Positions 1 through 8,846 of a DNA stretch of 64,000 nt are shown in pieces. A model generated the notes under the pieces. It saw only the letters and a program-made list of their open reading frames with translations, was not told where the DNA came from and searched no databases. Each line of letters begins with the position of its first letter. Within the stretch, counting starts at the first letter, position 1. The position numbers were made by a program, and so were the translations under genes. The DNA is from Chryseobacterium cheonjiense. GTDB lineage: Bacteria; Bacteroidota; Bacteroidia; Flavobacteriales; Weeksellaceae. Location: contig NZ_JABBGF010000004.1 of the NCBI RefSeq assembly GCF_012927265.1, forward strand, positions 62,001 through 126,000. Reading direction: 5' to 3'.

Positions 1-309
1 AATAACAAGATCGCGGAAAGAAACGGCGGGAAAAACGGATTCTACGGAGTTTGGGATATTCGTGTGGCCAAGAAGATCAAATTTGAAAAGATTGGCGGAT
101 TTGAACTTTCGGTGGATATTTTCAACGTAGCCAACCTACTTAACAAAGAGAAAGGGATCAATAAATCTTACGGAAATACAGCTCTTTACAGAATCACAGG
201 ATTTGATCAGGCTACAAAGCAGCTTAAATACAGTCTCAATACAAGTGGTCTTGAACCGTTATCCGGAAATCCTTATCAGATTCAGATAGGAGCAAAATAT
301 ACGTTCTAG
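1..309 (+). CDS. TonB-dependent receptor, C-terminal end (5' partial)
   Basis: The reading frame is open from the first base of the window. It encodes about 102 residues ending in QIQIGAKYTF, the aromatic-terminated last strand expected of an outer-membrane beta-barrel; in TonB-dependent receptors this is the BAM recognition signal. The segment around residues 35-50 (FELSVDIFNVANLLNKEKGI) is the usual receptor phrase in the penultimate strands. Only the C-terminus is present, so substrate and SusC or siderophore class cannot be told. It lies 156 bp upstream of a glycerophosphodiesterase on the same strand, so it could be part of the phosphate-ester uptake locus that follows. The GTG at 64 is internal and not a start. 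Confidence 0.8.
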   Translation, partial: NNKIAERNGGKNGFYGVWDIRVAKKIKFEKIGGFELSVDIFNVANLLNKEKGINKSYGNTALYRITGFDQATKQLKYSLNTSGLEPLSGNPYQIQIGAKYTF

Positions 310-465
310 AATATTGCAAAATGTGAATGGTCAATTGTGAATTTTTATCATTTAAATAAAATCATTTTAATGATTGACTTACAAAGCAAAATTGACCATT
401 CGCTTTAATTTATTACCTTTATCTCAAAGTTGAAAGACTTTTAGTTTTACTATTTAATTTATATT

Positions 466-1206
466 ATGAAAAAAGTTATCTTAGGGTTAGCAGTTGTAAG
501 CACCGTTTTCATGAAGGCACAAACCCAGATTATCGCACACAGAGGATATTGGCAAACCCAGCCTCCGACTACAGAAAATTCTCTGAAATCACTTGAAAAT
601 GCTCAGAATCTGAAAATTTATGGTTCCGAATTCGATGTACGGATGACCAAAGACGGAATTTTGGTTGTAAATCACGATGAGCATCACGCAAAAATGGAAA
701 TTTCCGAAACAGATTTTAAAGAGCTGAAAAAAGTAAAGCTTTCCAACGGTGAAAACTTTCCTACATTAAAAGATTATCTTAAACAGGGAAAGAAGGATAA
801 AGTCCTAAAGCTTATCGTTGAAATAAAACCCGATAAAACTGAGGAAAAAGAAAATGAGCTTACGGCAAAAACCATCAAAATGATTAAAGACATGAAGCTG
901 GATGGGCAATGTGAATTTATCTCCTTCAGCTTAAACATCTGCAAAGAAATCAAAAAACTGGAACCGAAATTTAAAGTTCAGTATCTGAAAGGAGAACTTT
1001 CACCACAGCAGATCAAGGAAGAGGGACTAGACGGAATGGATTACCATTTCAGCGTGTTCCAAAAGAATCCAACTTGGATCGCCGAAGCAAAATCCTTAGG
1101 TTTAATAACAAATGCATGGACGGTAAATGATGCTGCAGTTTCTGATGAACTGAAAAAACAGGGCATTGGTTTTATTACCACCAACATTCCGGATCAGCTG
1201 AAATAA
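466..1206 (+). CDS. Secreted glycerophosphodiester phosphodiesterase (GDPD family)
   Basis: Hydrolyses glycerophosphodiesters to sn-glycerol 3-phosphate and an alcohol. The 246-residue product opens with a signal peptide (MKKVILGLAVVSTVFMKAQ) and so is probably periplasmic. GDPD hallmarks follow: the catalytic HRG (H25-R26), the metal and substrate residues E55 and D57 in SEFDVRMTKDG, and the second catalytic histidine H70 in VVNHD. ITTNIPDQL near the C-terminus is the usual closing strand. The length matches the family's short secreted class. The start is the only ATG giving the signal peptide. A rho-independent terminator follows at 1225. Its position between outer-membrane receptors and ahead of a SusCD-phosphoesterase set suggests scavenging of phosphodiesters. 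Confidence 0.9.
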   Translation: MKKVILGLAVVSTVFMKAQTQIIAHRGYWQTQPPTTENSLKSLENAQNLKIYGSEFDVRMTKDGILVVNHDEHHAKMEISETDFKELKKVKLSNGENFPTLKDYLKQGKKDKVLKLIVEIKPDKTEEKENELTAKTIKMIKDMKLDGQCEFISFSLNICKEIKKLEPKFKVQYLKGELSPQQIKEEGLDGMDYHFSVFQKNPTWIAEAKSLGLITNAWTVNDAAVSDELKKQGIGFITTNIPDQLK

Positions 1207-1224
1207 ATAAGCTATAATAATACT

Positions 1225-1256
1225 GTAAAGTCTGTCTTTTGAGGCAGACTTTTTTT
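1225..1256 (+). terminator. Rho-independent terminator after the GDPD gene
   Basis: AAGTCTG and CAGACTT arms around a short loop are followed by a run of T. The stem sits 20 bp past the GDPD stop. The remaining bases to 1504 contain no supportable gene. Confidence 0.75.
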
Positions 1257-1504
1257 TATTTCCTTTTACGATTAATTACAAAAGCTCAATATTTATGGCA
1301 GATATGGTGTAATGTTATTTTATCAGGAAAAGACAATAAAGTTATGCAAATACTCTCGGAATACCGTATTAAAAATACTTAATCAGTTTAAACGGTTAGG
1401 AACCAAAGCTGTATAGATATTCGTTAAAGATAAATTAATATAGTGTTTAATAATTCTTTAATAAATGTTAAAATCAAGTTAAAACCATAACCGTAATGTC
1501 GGTT

Positions 1505-1512
1505 TAATTTTG
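1505..1512 (+). promoter_or_regulatory. Bacteroidota -7 promoter box for the susC-like gene
   Basis: TAATTTTG matches the TAnnTTTG -7 consensus recognised by the Bacteroidota primary sigma factor and lies 17 bp before the start codon at 1529. That leaves a short leader. No convincing -33 TTG was assigned. Confidence 0.5.
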
Positions 1513-1528
1513 CGCAAACAAAAAGGAT

Positions 1529-4504
1529 ATGCGTAAAGAGACACAAAAAGTACTGATATTATCACTATTGGGATTGGTGAGTGTAAATCTGGCGGCTCAG
1601 CAAAAAGCAAAAAGAGACACCATTAAAAACATTGACGAAGTAGTGGTAACAGCATTAGGTATCAAAAGGCAGGACAGGTCTTTAGGATATGTAGCGGAAA
1701 CCATTAAATCTGATGAGTTGTTAAAAACTCAGAACAATAACTGGTCGCAGGCTCTTGAAGGTAAGGTTGCAGGACTTAAGATACAGACAGCAGGAGCGGG
1801 GCCATTGGGAAGCTCTATCATTAAACTACGAGGAGATATTTCCATGAATCCTGATCAGAATAATGCGCTTATCGTAGTAGACGGCGTGCCTCTGAACAAT
1901 AATACTACAGGAACGGGTTTTTCGGCATACGGAGCAGGAGCCAAAGCAGATTTACCTATTGATTACGGAAACGGGATCAATACCATTAATCCTGAAGATA
2001 TAGAATCTATTACTGTTCTTAAAGGATCTACAGCATCTGCCTTATACGGTTCAAGAGGAGCCGGCGGTGCAATTATGATCACAACGAAATCCGGAAAAAG
2101 CAAAAAAGGAAAAGTTCAGGTAAGCTTAAATTCATATTCAAGCTACGATACGGTGCTTAAATGGCCCGATTATCAATATGAATACGGTCAGGGAACATTA
2201 CAAAAAGATACACAGGGTAACTTCTTCTACTCTTACGGTGCCTCTGCAGACGGAATCAACACCGGTTCTACCAGCAGTGCATTCGGTCCGAAATTCGCCG
2301 GGCAGTATTACTTCCAGTATGATCCGGATCTGGAAGGGCAGAGTGCCGAAAGAAAACTCTGGCAGCCTTACAAAGATAATATCAAAGGATTCTGGGAGAC
2401 AGGAACCACTTTTTCGAACAATATTTCGGTAGAAGCATCCAATGAGAATACATCTTTCAGGTCATCTTTAACGTATTTAAAAAACGAATGGATGATGCCA
2501 AACACCGGTTTCGACAGGTTCAACGCTGCTTTTTCAGTGGATCATAATTTAAGTGAAAAATTAAAAATCGGGATCAAGTTAAACTACAGCAAAACAAAAA
2601 GTGACAATCTTCCTGCTACCGGATACAGTAACCAGTCGATTTCCTACTTCATGATTTTCCAGAATCCGAATGTAGATCTGTCATGGTACAGACCGATTTG
2701 GAAAAAAGGCAAGGAACAGGTTGATCAGGTACATCCGTTCAGTTCATTTATTGATAATCCTTATCTCATTGCTTATGAAATGCTGAATGGGGTCGATAAA
2801 AATTTTATCACCGGAAATGTTAACCTCAACTATAAGATTACCAAAAATCTGGATGTGATGGTACGATCCGGTATGGAGCTGAACAACGAACTCCGTACGC
2901 AGAAAAGACCGTGGAGTTCGGCCAACTATCTTCAGGGAATGTACAGGGAGCAGCACATCAGGTTGATGGATTTGAATAATGATGTTTTGTTCACCTACAG
3001 AAATTCATTCAACGATTTTGACTTCAGCGCTTCTGCCGGGGGAAATATCCGTTACACGGAATATATCATGAATGATTATATTGCAGAGGGACTTCTGAAA
3101 CCGGGAGTATATACCTTGCCAAACGGTATTTCAAACATTTCAAAATTCGCAAGACCTAATGACAAACAGGTAAACAGTGCCTATGCTTTAGCAACATTAA
3201 GCTATAAAAATAAAATATTCCTGGATCTTACTGCAAGAAATGACTGGAGCAGCACCCTTCCGAAAGAAAACAGATCTTATTTCTATCCTTCAGCGGCGAC
3301 TTCATTTATTCTTTCAGATATTTTTAACTTATCTTCTAATACTTTAAATTACTGGAAATTAAGAGCTTCCTGGTCTAAAGTGGGAAATGATACCGATCCT
3401 TACCAGCTTATCCAGTACTATAATAACAGTGATTTTGCAGGATCTGTAGAATCTCCGTCTCTGTATCCGAATCCGAACCTGAGACCGAATATGATCACCA
3501 ATATTGAAGGCGGAATGGATTTTACCATTCTTAAAAACAGAATCAATTATACCATCACGGCTTATCAGAATAACTCTAAAGATCAGATTATCAGAATTCC
3601 TACTTTATGGGAAACAGGATACAGCACCAAAGTAATCAATGCCGGTGAAGTAAGAAACAGAGGCCTTGAAATGACATTGAACGCTTATGCCGTGAAAAAT
3701 AAAAAATTCTCCTGGAGTATTAATGCCAACTGGTCTATGAACAGGAATAAAATTCTCTCCCTGCCGGAGGAATTCAACGGCGAACCGTATACCATGGGAA
3801 GTGTGGGAGGCGTAGTTTACTTCAATGCTTTCGTAGGAGGCTCACTGGGAGATATGTATGGCTACGGACTGATGTATGCTCCGGACGGACAGGTTATTTA
3901 TAATTCAACGGATGGTCTTACTGCGAAACCAACCCAAATGAAAAAAATCGGCAATGCCTATCCAAAATGGAGAGCAGGAATCCAGAATGAATTCAGATAT
4001 AAGGGGATTACCGTAAGTTTCTCATTTGACGGACAGTACAAAGGAATGGCTTATTCCCAGTCGCATCACAAAATGACAGAACAGGGGAAACTGGAACATA
4101 CTTTATTCGGAAGAGAAAATCCGGGCGGTATGATCGTGGGTGAAGGGGTCGTGCAGAATGCGGACGGATCTTTCTCTCCAAATACCAAGCCTATTTTATT
4201 GTCGTCATATTACGCCGATTATTACAGAAGAGCCAACGTAGAAACCAATACTTTCGATACTTCTTTCATTAAACTTAGAGACGCAAGAATTGCCTATACT
4301 TTCTCTAAAAATGTTACTGATCAGCTTAAAATATCGGAACTCACACTCGCCTTATTCGGAAGAAACCTCTGGATGTGGACGAAGTTCCCGCTGTTTGATC
4401 CTGAAGTGGCAACCTTAAATGATAATCAGATCACTCCGGGAGTGGAAATGGGACAATTGCCGACAGCAAGAACGGTTGGTATTCAGCTTAATGTTAAATT
4501 TTAA
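1529..4504 (+). CDS. SusC/RagA-family TonB-linked outer-membrane transporter
   Basis: The 991-residue outer-membrane transporter forms a pedal-bin complex with the SusD-like lipoprotein encoded 10 bp downstream. It has a signal peptide (to about residue 23), a TonB box (IDEVVVTALG, about residues 35-44), a plug domain with the SusC signature (LKGSTASALYGSRGAGGAIMITTK, about 170-193) and a large beta-barrel ending in VGIQLNVKF. The mature protein goes almost straight from the signal peptide to the TonB box, so it lacks the N-terminal carboxypeptidase-D-like regulatory domain common in SusC proteins. The substrate is not evident from sequence; the flanking GDPD and phosphoesterase suggest phosphorylated organic compounds. 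Confidence 0.93.
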   Translation: MRKETQKVLILSLLGLVSVNLAAQQKAKRDTIKNIDEVVVTALGIKRQDRSLGYVAETIKSDELLKTQNNNWSQALEGKVAGLKIQTAGAGPLGSSIIKLRGDISMNPDQNNALIVVDGVPLNNNTTGTGFSAYGAGAKADLPIDYGNGINTINPEDIESITVLKGSTASALYGSRGAGGAIMITTKSGKSKKGKVQVSLNSYSSYDTVLKWPDYQYEYGQGTLQKDTQGNFFYSYGASADGINTGSTSSAFGPKFAGQYYFQYDPDLEGQSAERKLWQPYKDNIKGFWETGTTFSNNISVEASNENTSFRSSLTYLKNEWMMPNTGFDRFNAAFSVDHNLSEKLKIGIKLNYSKTKSDNLPATGYSNQSISYFMIFQNPNVDLSWYRPIWKKGKEQVDQVHPFSSFIDNPYLIAYEMLNGVDKNFITGNVNLNYKITKNLDVMVRSGMELNNELRTQKRPWSSANYLQGMYREQHIRLMDLNNDVLFTYRNSFNDFDFSASAGGNIRYTEYIMNDYIAEGLLKPGVYTLPNGISNISKFARPNDKQVNSAYALATLSYKNKIFLDLTARNDWSSTLPKENRSYFYPSAATSFILSDIFNLSSNTLNYWKLRASWSKVGNDTDPYQLIQYYNNSDFAGSVESPSLYPNPNLRPNMITNIEGGMDFTILKNRINYTITAYQNNSKDQIIRIPTLWETGYSTKVINAGEVRNRGLEMTLNAYAVKNKKFSWSINANWSMNRNKILSLPEEFNGEPYTMGSVGGVVYFNAFVGGSLGDMYGYGLMYAPDGQVIYNSTDGLTAKPTQMKKIGNAYPKWRAGIQNEFRYKGITVSFSFDGQYKGMAYSQSHHKMTEQGKLEHTLFGRENPGGMIVGEGVVQNADGSFSPNTKPILLSSYYADYYRRANVETNTFDTSFIKLRDARIAYTFSKNVTDQLKISELTLALFGRNLWMWTKFPLFDPEVATLNDNQITPGVEMGQLPTARTVGIQLNVKF

Positions 4505-4514
4505 AATCTTAAAC

Positions 4515-5969
4515 ATGAAAAAATTATTCTTACATACATTATTAATTGCAGCCATCGGTTCAGCCACAGTATCGTGCAGCAGAAGCCTTGATGAGGTAAA
4601 TACCGACAACAGCAGGATCAGCGAACCTGTCGCATCAAAATTACTGGTGCCGATAGAATACAATATGGCAGCTGTGAATTATATGAGAGCCAATGATTTC
4701 ACATTTGATCTTATGCAGATTTCCCTTGACTTTCCGAACGAAGGAAATACCCTCAGCAGATACAACATTACCGAAAATACCGGAGCAGGATTCTGGAACA
4801 ACAGTTACAAATGGATCAAGCAGGTAAAAGACATGAAAATGGCCGCCGAAAGGGATAATGATCCCAATTATACAGCTATTGCCATGGTTCTTAATGCATG
4901 GATCTACTCCAATCTCACAGATACTTACGGCGACGTGCCGTTTTCCGAAGCGTCAAGTCTTGATGATGGCAATGCACAGCCGAAATTTGATAAGCAGAAA
5001 GATATTTATGTAAAGCTGTTGGATGATTTAAAGACTGCAAACACACTGTTCGTTACCACAAAAACGCTTACCGGTCCCGATATTTTTTATAAGGCTGAAA
5101 GTGATGCGAACGGAATTGTAAACTGGAAGAAATTCTGTAACTCGCTTTCATTGCGTTTGTTAACAAGGATTTTAAGCAAAAACGGAGAAGTAAATGTTAC
5201 CGAGAGAATTCAGGAAATCATCAGTGACCCTGTTAAATTCCCTATTTTCCAGAATAACAGCGAAACAGCAAAGGTAAATGTGACAGGAGTAGCACCGCTT
5301 CTTCCTCCGATTACAAGACCGCAGGATTTTACTACGGGTAGAGTGGCTTCTGCATTTTTCGTAGAAACTTTAAAAGCCAATAATGACCCGAGAATGGCCA
5401 TGTTTTTCGGACAGGCCAAAAGTATTCCCGGAAATGCCAACATCGGATACAAAGGAGCTCCGTCAGGATATGCATATGGTACCACTTTCGATTACCAGCC
5501 TTCCAATATGAACCAGAATCTTGCAAAAGCACCATTGAACATTTTGGTATATCCCTATGCCGAGTTGCAATTTACTCTTGCCGAACTGGCTTTTAAAGGA
5601 ATCATCCCGGGAAATGCGCAAACTTATTATGAAAATGGAGTAAAAGCAGCAATCGAACAGTGGGGAGCAACAGTACCTGCCAATTATTTCACCAATCCGA
5701 ATGTGGCCTACAATGGAACACTGGAAAGAATTATGCTTCAGAAATATGTCGCCTTGTTTTTTGTAGATCAGCAGCAGTGGTTCGAGAAAAAAAGAACCGG
5801 TTTCCCGATACTTCCGAACAACGGAGGATTGCTCAATAATGGTGTCCTGCCTTCAAGATTAATGTACCCGCCAAATCCGAGAATATTGAATACATCAAAT
5901 TACCAGTCGGCAGTTCAGCAGATGGGAGGCGACAATATCAACGTAAAAGTCTGGTGGAATAAACCGTAA
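4515..5969 (+). CDS. SusD/RagB-family nutrient-binding lipoprotein
   Basis: A 484-residue surface lipoprotein that caps the SusC-like transporter just upstream. The signal sequence ends in a lipobox (GSATVSC, Cys near residue 20), followed by the acidic, Ser-rich start usual for surface-exported Bacteroidota lipoproteins. The YSNLTDTYGDVPFSEA segment and the following TPR-like helices match the SusD-like group related to Pfam SusD-like_2. I chose ATG 4515 because it begins the signal peptide; a longer frame opens upstream inside susC but would bury it. It is 10 bp from susC, so surely co-transcribed. The ligand cannot be told from sequence. Confidence 0.9.
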   Translation: MKKLFLHTLLIAAIGSATVSCSRSLDEVNTDNSRISEPVASKLLVPIEYNMAAVNYMRANDFTFDLMQISLDFPNEGNTLSRYNITENTGAGFWNNSYKWIKQVKDMKMAAERDNDPNYTAIAMVLNAWIYSNLTDTYGDVPFSEASSLDDGNAQPKFDKQKDIYVKLLDDLKTANTLFVTTKTLTGPDIFYKAESDANGIVNWKKFCNSLSLRLLTRILSKNGEVNVTERIQEIISDPVKFPIFQNNSETAKVNVTGVAPLLPPITRPQDFTTGRVASAFFVETLKANNDPRMAMFFGQAKSIPGNANIGYKGAPSGYAYGTTFDYQPSNMNQNLAKAPLNILVYPYAELQFTLAELAFKGIIPGNAQTYYENGVKAAIEQWGATVPANYFTNPNVAYNGTLERIMLQKYVALFFVDQQQWFEKKRTGFPILPNNGGLLNNGVLPSRLMYPPNPRILNTSNYQSAVQQMGGDNINVKVWWNKP

Positions 5970-5984
5970 AGCTTATCAGTAGGG

Positions 5985-6000
5985 TCGGGCTTTAGCCCGA
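5985..6000. repeat. Perfect hairpin TCGGGCTTTAGCCCGA
   Basis: A 16-nt palindromic stem-loop in the 89-bp gap between susD and the phosphoesterase. It is followed by an A-rich stretch and by a second smaller hairpin (TTGGCTTTAGCCAA, about 6023). It may be an intraoperon attenuator or processing site that lowers expression of the third gene. It lacks a T tract, so a strong terminator is unlikely. Confidence 0.5.
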
Positions 6001-6058
6001 TCTTTAAAAAAATAGTCAAAATTGGCTTTAGCCAAACTCAAATTTAAATATCAATCAA

Positions 6059-7642
6059 ATGAATATAAAATTTTTAGTGCCGTGCCTGCTTATTTCAGCG
6101 ATGGCATTCTCACAGGCTTCTGTTTCAGGATATGTATATGAAGACAGCAATAGAAATCAGAAAAAAGAAAACAGAGAAAAAGGAATTGAAGGAGTAGCCG
6201 TTTCCAACGGAATCCAGGTAATTCTTACAGATAAAAACGGAAGATACAGTCTTCCCATCCAGGAAGGTCAGTCGATTTTTGTGATCAAGCCTTCCGGATA
6301 TATGACACCGGTAAATGCCAATAATTTACCTCAATATTATTATCAGTACAAGCCGAAGGGTTCACCTGCAGATTTTAAATACAAAGGATCTGCCCCAACA
6401 GGAGAACTTCCGAAGGAGATCAATTTTGCCTTACATAAACAAAACGAAAGCAAAAATTTTGACATCCTTGTTTTCGGTGATCCTCAGCCTTATACCGAGA
6501 AGCAATTGGATTATTTTAAAAGAGCCATTGTAAACGAAGTAAAAAGCACCAAGAAAAATGCGGTGTTGGGAATCAGTCTTGGGGATTTGGTAGGAGATAA
6601 CCTTAGCCTCCAGAAACCTTATGCCGATGTAATGAAGGAAATCGGATTGCCTTGGTACAATGTGATGGGAAATCATGATATGAACTACGAAGCCAAAGAA
6701 GATCTTCTTTCTGATGAAACTTTTGAATCGAATTTCGGACCGGCAAATTATTCATTCAATTACGGAAATGTTCACTTTATTATTCTGGATGATATTTTGT
6801 ACCCCGATCCGAGAGACGGGAAAGGATATTGGGGAGGTTTCCGTGAAGATCAGATGCAATTCATTGAAAATGATCTGAAATTGGTTGATAAAAACAAATT
6901 AATTGTTGTGTCCTTCCATATTCCATTAGAACACAAAAATGAAGATAATTTCAGAAATGCTGATCGTCAGAAATTATTTGATTTTTTAACACCATTTAAA
7001 AATACTTTGGTTCTATCGGCGCACACCCACATCCAGCAGCAGCTTTTTTACGGGAAAGAAGCGGGATGGAACGGTACGAAAGACCTTCACGAATACAACG
7101 TAGGAACTACCTGCGGCGACTGGTGGTCCGGAACATCGGACGATTTAGGCTTACCAACGTCTACGATGAGAGACGGAACCGCCAAAGGATATTCTTTTAT
7201 CAGCTTTAAAGACAATGAATACAAGGTTAAATATAAAACTGCCGGAAAACCGGAAGATTATCAGATCAACATGTATGTTCCGAAAGTGATCCCTTTTCCT
7301 TCAAAAACATCTGCAAAAGTATTGGCCAATTTCTTCATGGGAAGCAAAAAAGATAAAGTTGAATACAGAATAGACGGCGATAAGTGGGAAGAAATGCAGT
7401 ATGATGAAACAGTAGATCCTAGTTTTGCCATGTCGGTTTTCAAATGGGACACCACCAAAAATATTTTTCCGGGAAGAAGACCTTCCAACCCGGAAATATC
7501 AAAACATATCTGGACGGGCGATTTTTCCAAAAAACTTACTCTGGGAAAACACAAAGTTGAGGTGAGAGCAACGGATATGTATGGAAACCAGTTTTCAGCT
7601 TCAGAAGAATTTGAAGTACAGAATCAGATTCTTATCCCTTAA
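6059..7642 (+). CDS. Secreted calcineurin-like phosphoesterase
   Basis: A 527-residue periplasmic or exported metallophosphoesterase. After the signal peptide (to about residue 18) comes a beta-rich domain beginning VSGYVYEDSNRNQKKE (about 21-75), which resembles the SdrD B-like or MetallophosN domain. The dinuclear-metal catalytic core has DPQ (D141), GDLVGD (175-180), GNHD (204-207), an SFHIPLEH histidine and the terminal SAHTH motif. A C-terminal beta-sandwich of about 150 residues fits the family's C-terminal domain. Together with SusCD and the GDPD upstream it completes a plausible pathway for importing and dephosphorylating phosphoesters. The exact substrate is unknown. Confidence 0.88.
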   Translation: MNIKFLVPCLLISAMAFSQASVSGYVYEDSNRNQKKENREKGIEGVAVSNGIQVILTDKNGRYSLPIQEGQSIFVIKPSGYMTPVNANNLPQYYYQYKPKGSPADFKYKGSAPTGELPKEINFALHKQNESKNFDILVFGDPQPYTEKQLDYFKRAIVNEVKSTKKNAVLGISLGDLVGDNLSLQKPYADVMKEIGLPWYNVMGNHDMNYEAKEDLLSDETFESNFGPANYSFNYGNVHFIILDDILYPDPRDGKGYWGGFREDQMQFIENDLKLVDKNKLIVVSFHIPLEHKNEDNFRNADRQKLFDFLTPFKNTLVLSAHTHIQQQLFYGKEAGWNGTKDLHEYNVGTTCGDWWSGTSDDLGLPTSTMRDGTAKGYSFISFKDNEYKVKYKTAGKPEDYQINMYVPKVIPFPSKTSAKVLANFFMGSKKDKVEYRIDGDKWEEMQYDETVDPSFAMSVFKWDTTKNIFPGRRPSNPEISKHIWTGDFSKKLTLGKHKVEVRATDMYGNQFSASEEFEVQNQILIP

Positions 7643-7672
7643 TTTTTTTTTATTACTATACTTTCAAAGAAG

Positions 7673-7696
7673 CCGGCCCTTTTGGGTCGGTTTTAA
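7673..7696 (+). terminator. Rho-independent terminator after the phosphoesterase
   Basis: CCGGCCC and GGGTCGG arms (one G-T pair) around TTTT are followed by a T-rich tract. It closes the susCD-phosphoesterase unit. Confidence 0.75.
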
Positions 7697-7719
7697 TTTT
7701 TGAAAATTAATTTTAACCT

Positions 7720-7750
7720 AACCTTCAAGGTTTTGGAAACCTTGAAGGTT
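7720..7750. repeat. Long inverted repeat (AACCTTCAAGG / CCTTGAAGGTT)
   Basis: Eleven-base perfect arms around a 9-nt spacer in an intergenic gap, just past a terminator. It could be a REP-like element or a second bidirectional terminator; nothing else nearby explains it. Confidence 0.5.
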
Positions 7751-7835
7751 ATAATCTTATATATTTAACATAAAACATTTATTATATCAATCATTACAAT
7801 AAGCCACTCTGTTTCTCTTTCCAAATCATCTTTCG

Positions 7836-7843
7836 TAAATTTG
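7836..7843 (+). promoter_or_regulatory. Bacteroidota -7 promoter box for the SDR gene
   Basis: TAAATTTG fits TAnnTTTG and lies 28 bp before the ATG at 7872. Confidence 0.5.
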
Positions 7844-7871
7844 CATAACGAATAAAATAAATTCTTAAAAA

Positions 7872-8585
7872 ATGAATATTAACGGAAAAAATGCCATCAT
7901 TACCGGTGGAGGTAGAGGATTAGGTAAAGCAGTAGCTCTTGCGCTTGCCGCCGAAGGTGTGAATATCGGAATCACAGGAAGAAATGAAGAAAACCTGAAA
8001 ATGACGGTTGACGAAATCCGTAAATTGGGAGTAAAAGCTGGATACGCCGTTTTCAGCATCGACAACGAAATACATGTAAAGGCAGGAATAGAATCTTTGG
8101 CAGAACAATTGGGCGGAATTGATATCCTGATCAACAATGCAGGAATCGGTGATTTCGGATCTATTGAAGAAATGCCTTCCGAAACCTGGGAACAGGTTAT
8201 TAAAACCAATCTTTTCGGGGTATACTATGCAGCAAAAGCTGTATATCCTTTTATGAAATCAAAAGGAGAAGGCGATATCATTAACGTCGCCTCAACAGCG
8301 GGCTTAAAAGGAGGACCGAATATGTCGGCTTATGCCGCTTCAAAAGCAGCCGTTGTTTCCCTTTCGCAGTCGATGATGGCAGAATGGAGAAAACAGAATA
8401 TCCGTGTCGTTACTCTTACGCCAAGCACAATTGCTTCGGATATGTCGATTCAGGGAGGTCTTACAGACGGAAATCCGGAAAAAGTATTGCAGCCGGAAGA
8501 TTTTGCAGAATGGGTAAGGGATATTTTAAAAATGAACAGAAGAGCATTGATCGCAAACGGTTCGATTTTCTCTACAAATCCTTAA
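7872..8585 (+). CDS. Short-chain dehydrogenase/reductase (3-ketoacyl-ACP reductase-like)
   Basis: A 237-residue classical SDR, cytosolic, with an NAD(P)H Rossmann fold. It has the glycine-rich TGGGRGLG (11-18), NNAG (88-91), catalytic Ser141 and the Tyr154-xxx-Lys158 pair in YAASK. The arginine in GITGRNEE after beta-2 favours NADPH. The family usually reduces 3-ketoacyl thioesters or small carbonyls; in Bacteroidota this lineage is commonly annotated FabG-like or sepiapterin-reductase-like, and the substrate cannot be assigned. It is monocistronic, with its own -7 box and a downstream terminator. Confidence 0.88.
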   Translation: MNINGKNAIITGGGRGLGKAVALALAAEGVNIGITGRNEENLKMTVDEIRKLGVKAGYAVFSIDNEIHVKAGIESLAEQLGGIDILINNAGIGDFGSIEEMPSETWEQVIKTNLFGVYYAAKAVYPFMKSKGEGDIINVASTAGLKGGPNMSAYAASKAAVVSLSQSMMAEWRKQNIRVVTLTPSTIASDMSIQGGLTDGNPEKVLQPEDFAEWVRDILKMNRRALIANGSIFSTNP

Positions 8586-8651
8586 ACAGTTGAAATTTAA
8601 AGTTTAATGTTTTAGGTTTAAAGTTTTTTTACTTAATCAAAAATAATTATA

Positions 8652-8677
8652 AGCGGACTAAGGTTCGCTTTTTTTTA
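8652..8677 (+). terminator. Rho-independent terminator after the SDR gene
   Basis: A short stem (AAGCG / CGCTT) with a 9-nt loop is followed by a long T run. It lies about 65 bp past the SDR stop. Confidence 0.65.
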
Positions 8678-8823
8678 TGACAAGGTTGTCATTCTGAATG
8701 GGTTTTATGAACGTCGTTCAGTTTTTGCACATGAAAATATTCTCAACAATTTCAAAGATCTTTGTGTTTCTTCGGGTTAAAAAACAAAAGAACAATATTT
8801 CAATAAAATCAAAAAAGTAGTTT

Positions 8824-8831
8824 TATTTTTG
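8824..8831 (+). promoter_or_regulatory. prmA: -7 promoter box that fixes the prmA start
   Basis: TATTTTTG matches TAnnTTTG. The longest open frame starts with TTG at 8829, inside this box, so translation must begin at the ATG at 8847. Confidence 0.55.
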
Positions 8832-8846
8832 CAACAAATTATTCAC

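Noticed and set aside
8829..8846. Upstream TTG start giving PrmA six extra residues
   Set aside because: The TTG lies inside the -7 promoter box, so it cannot be in the transcript.
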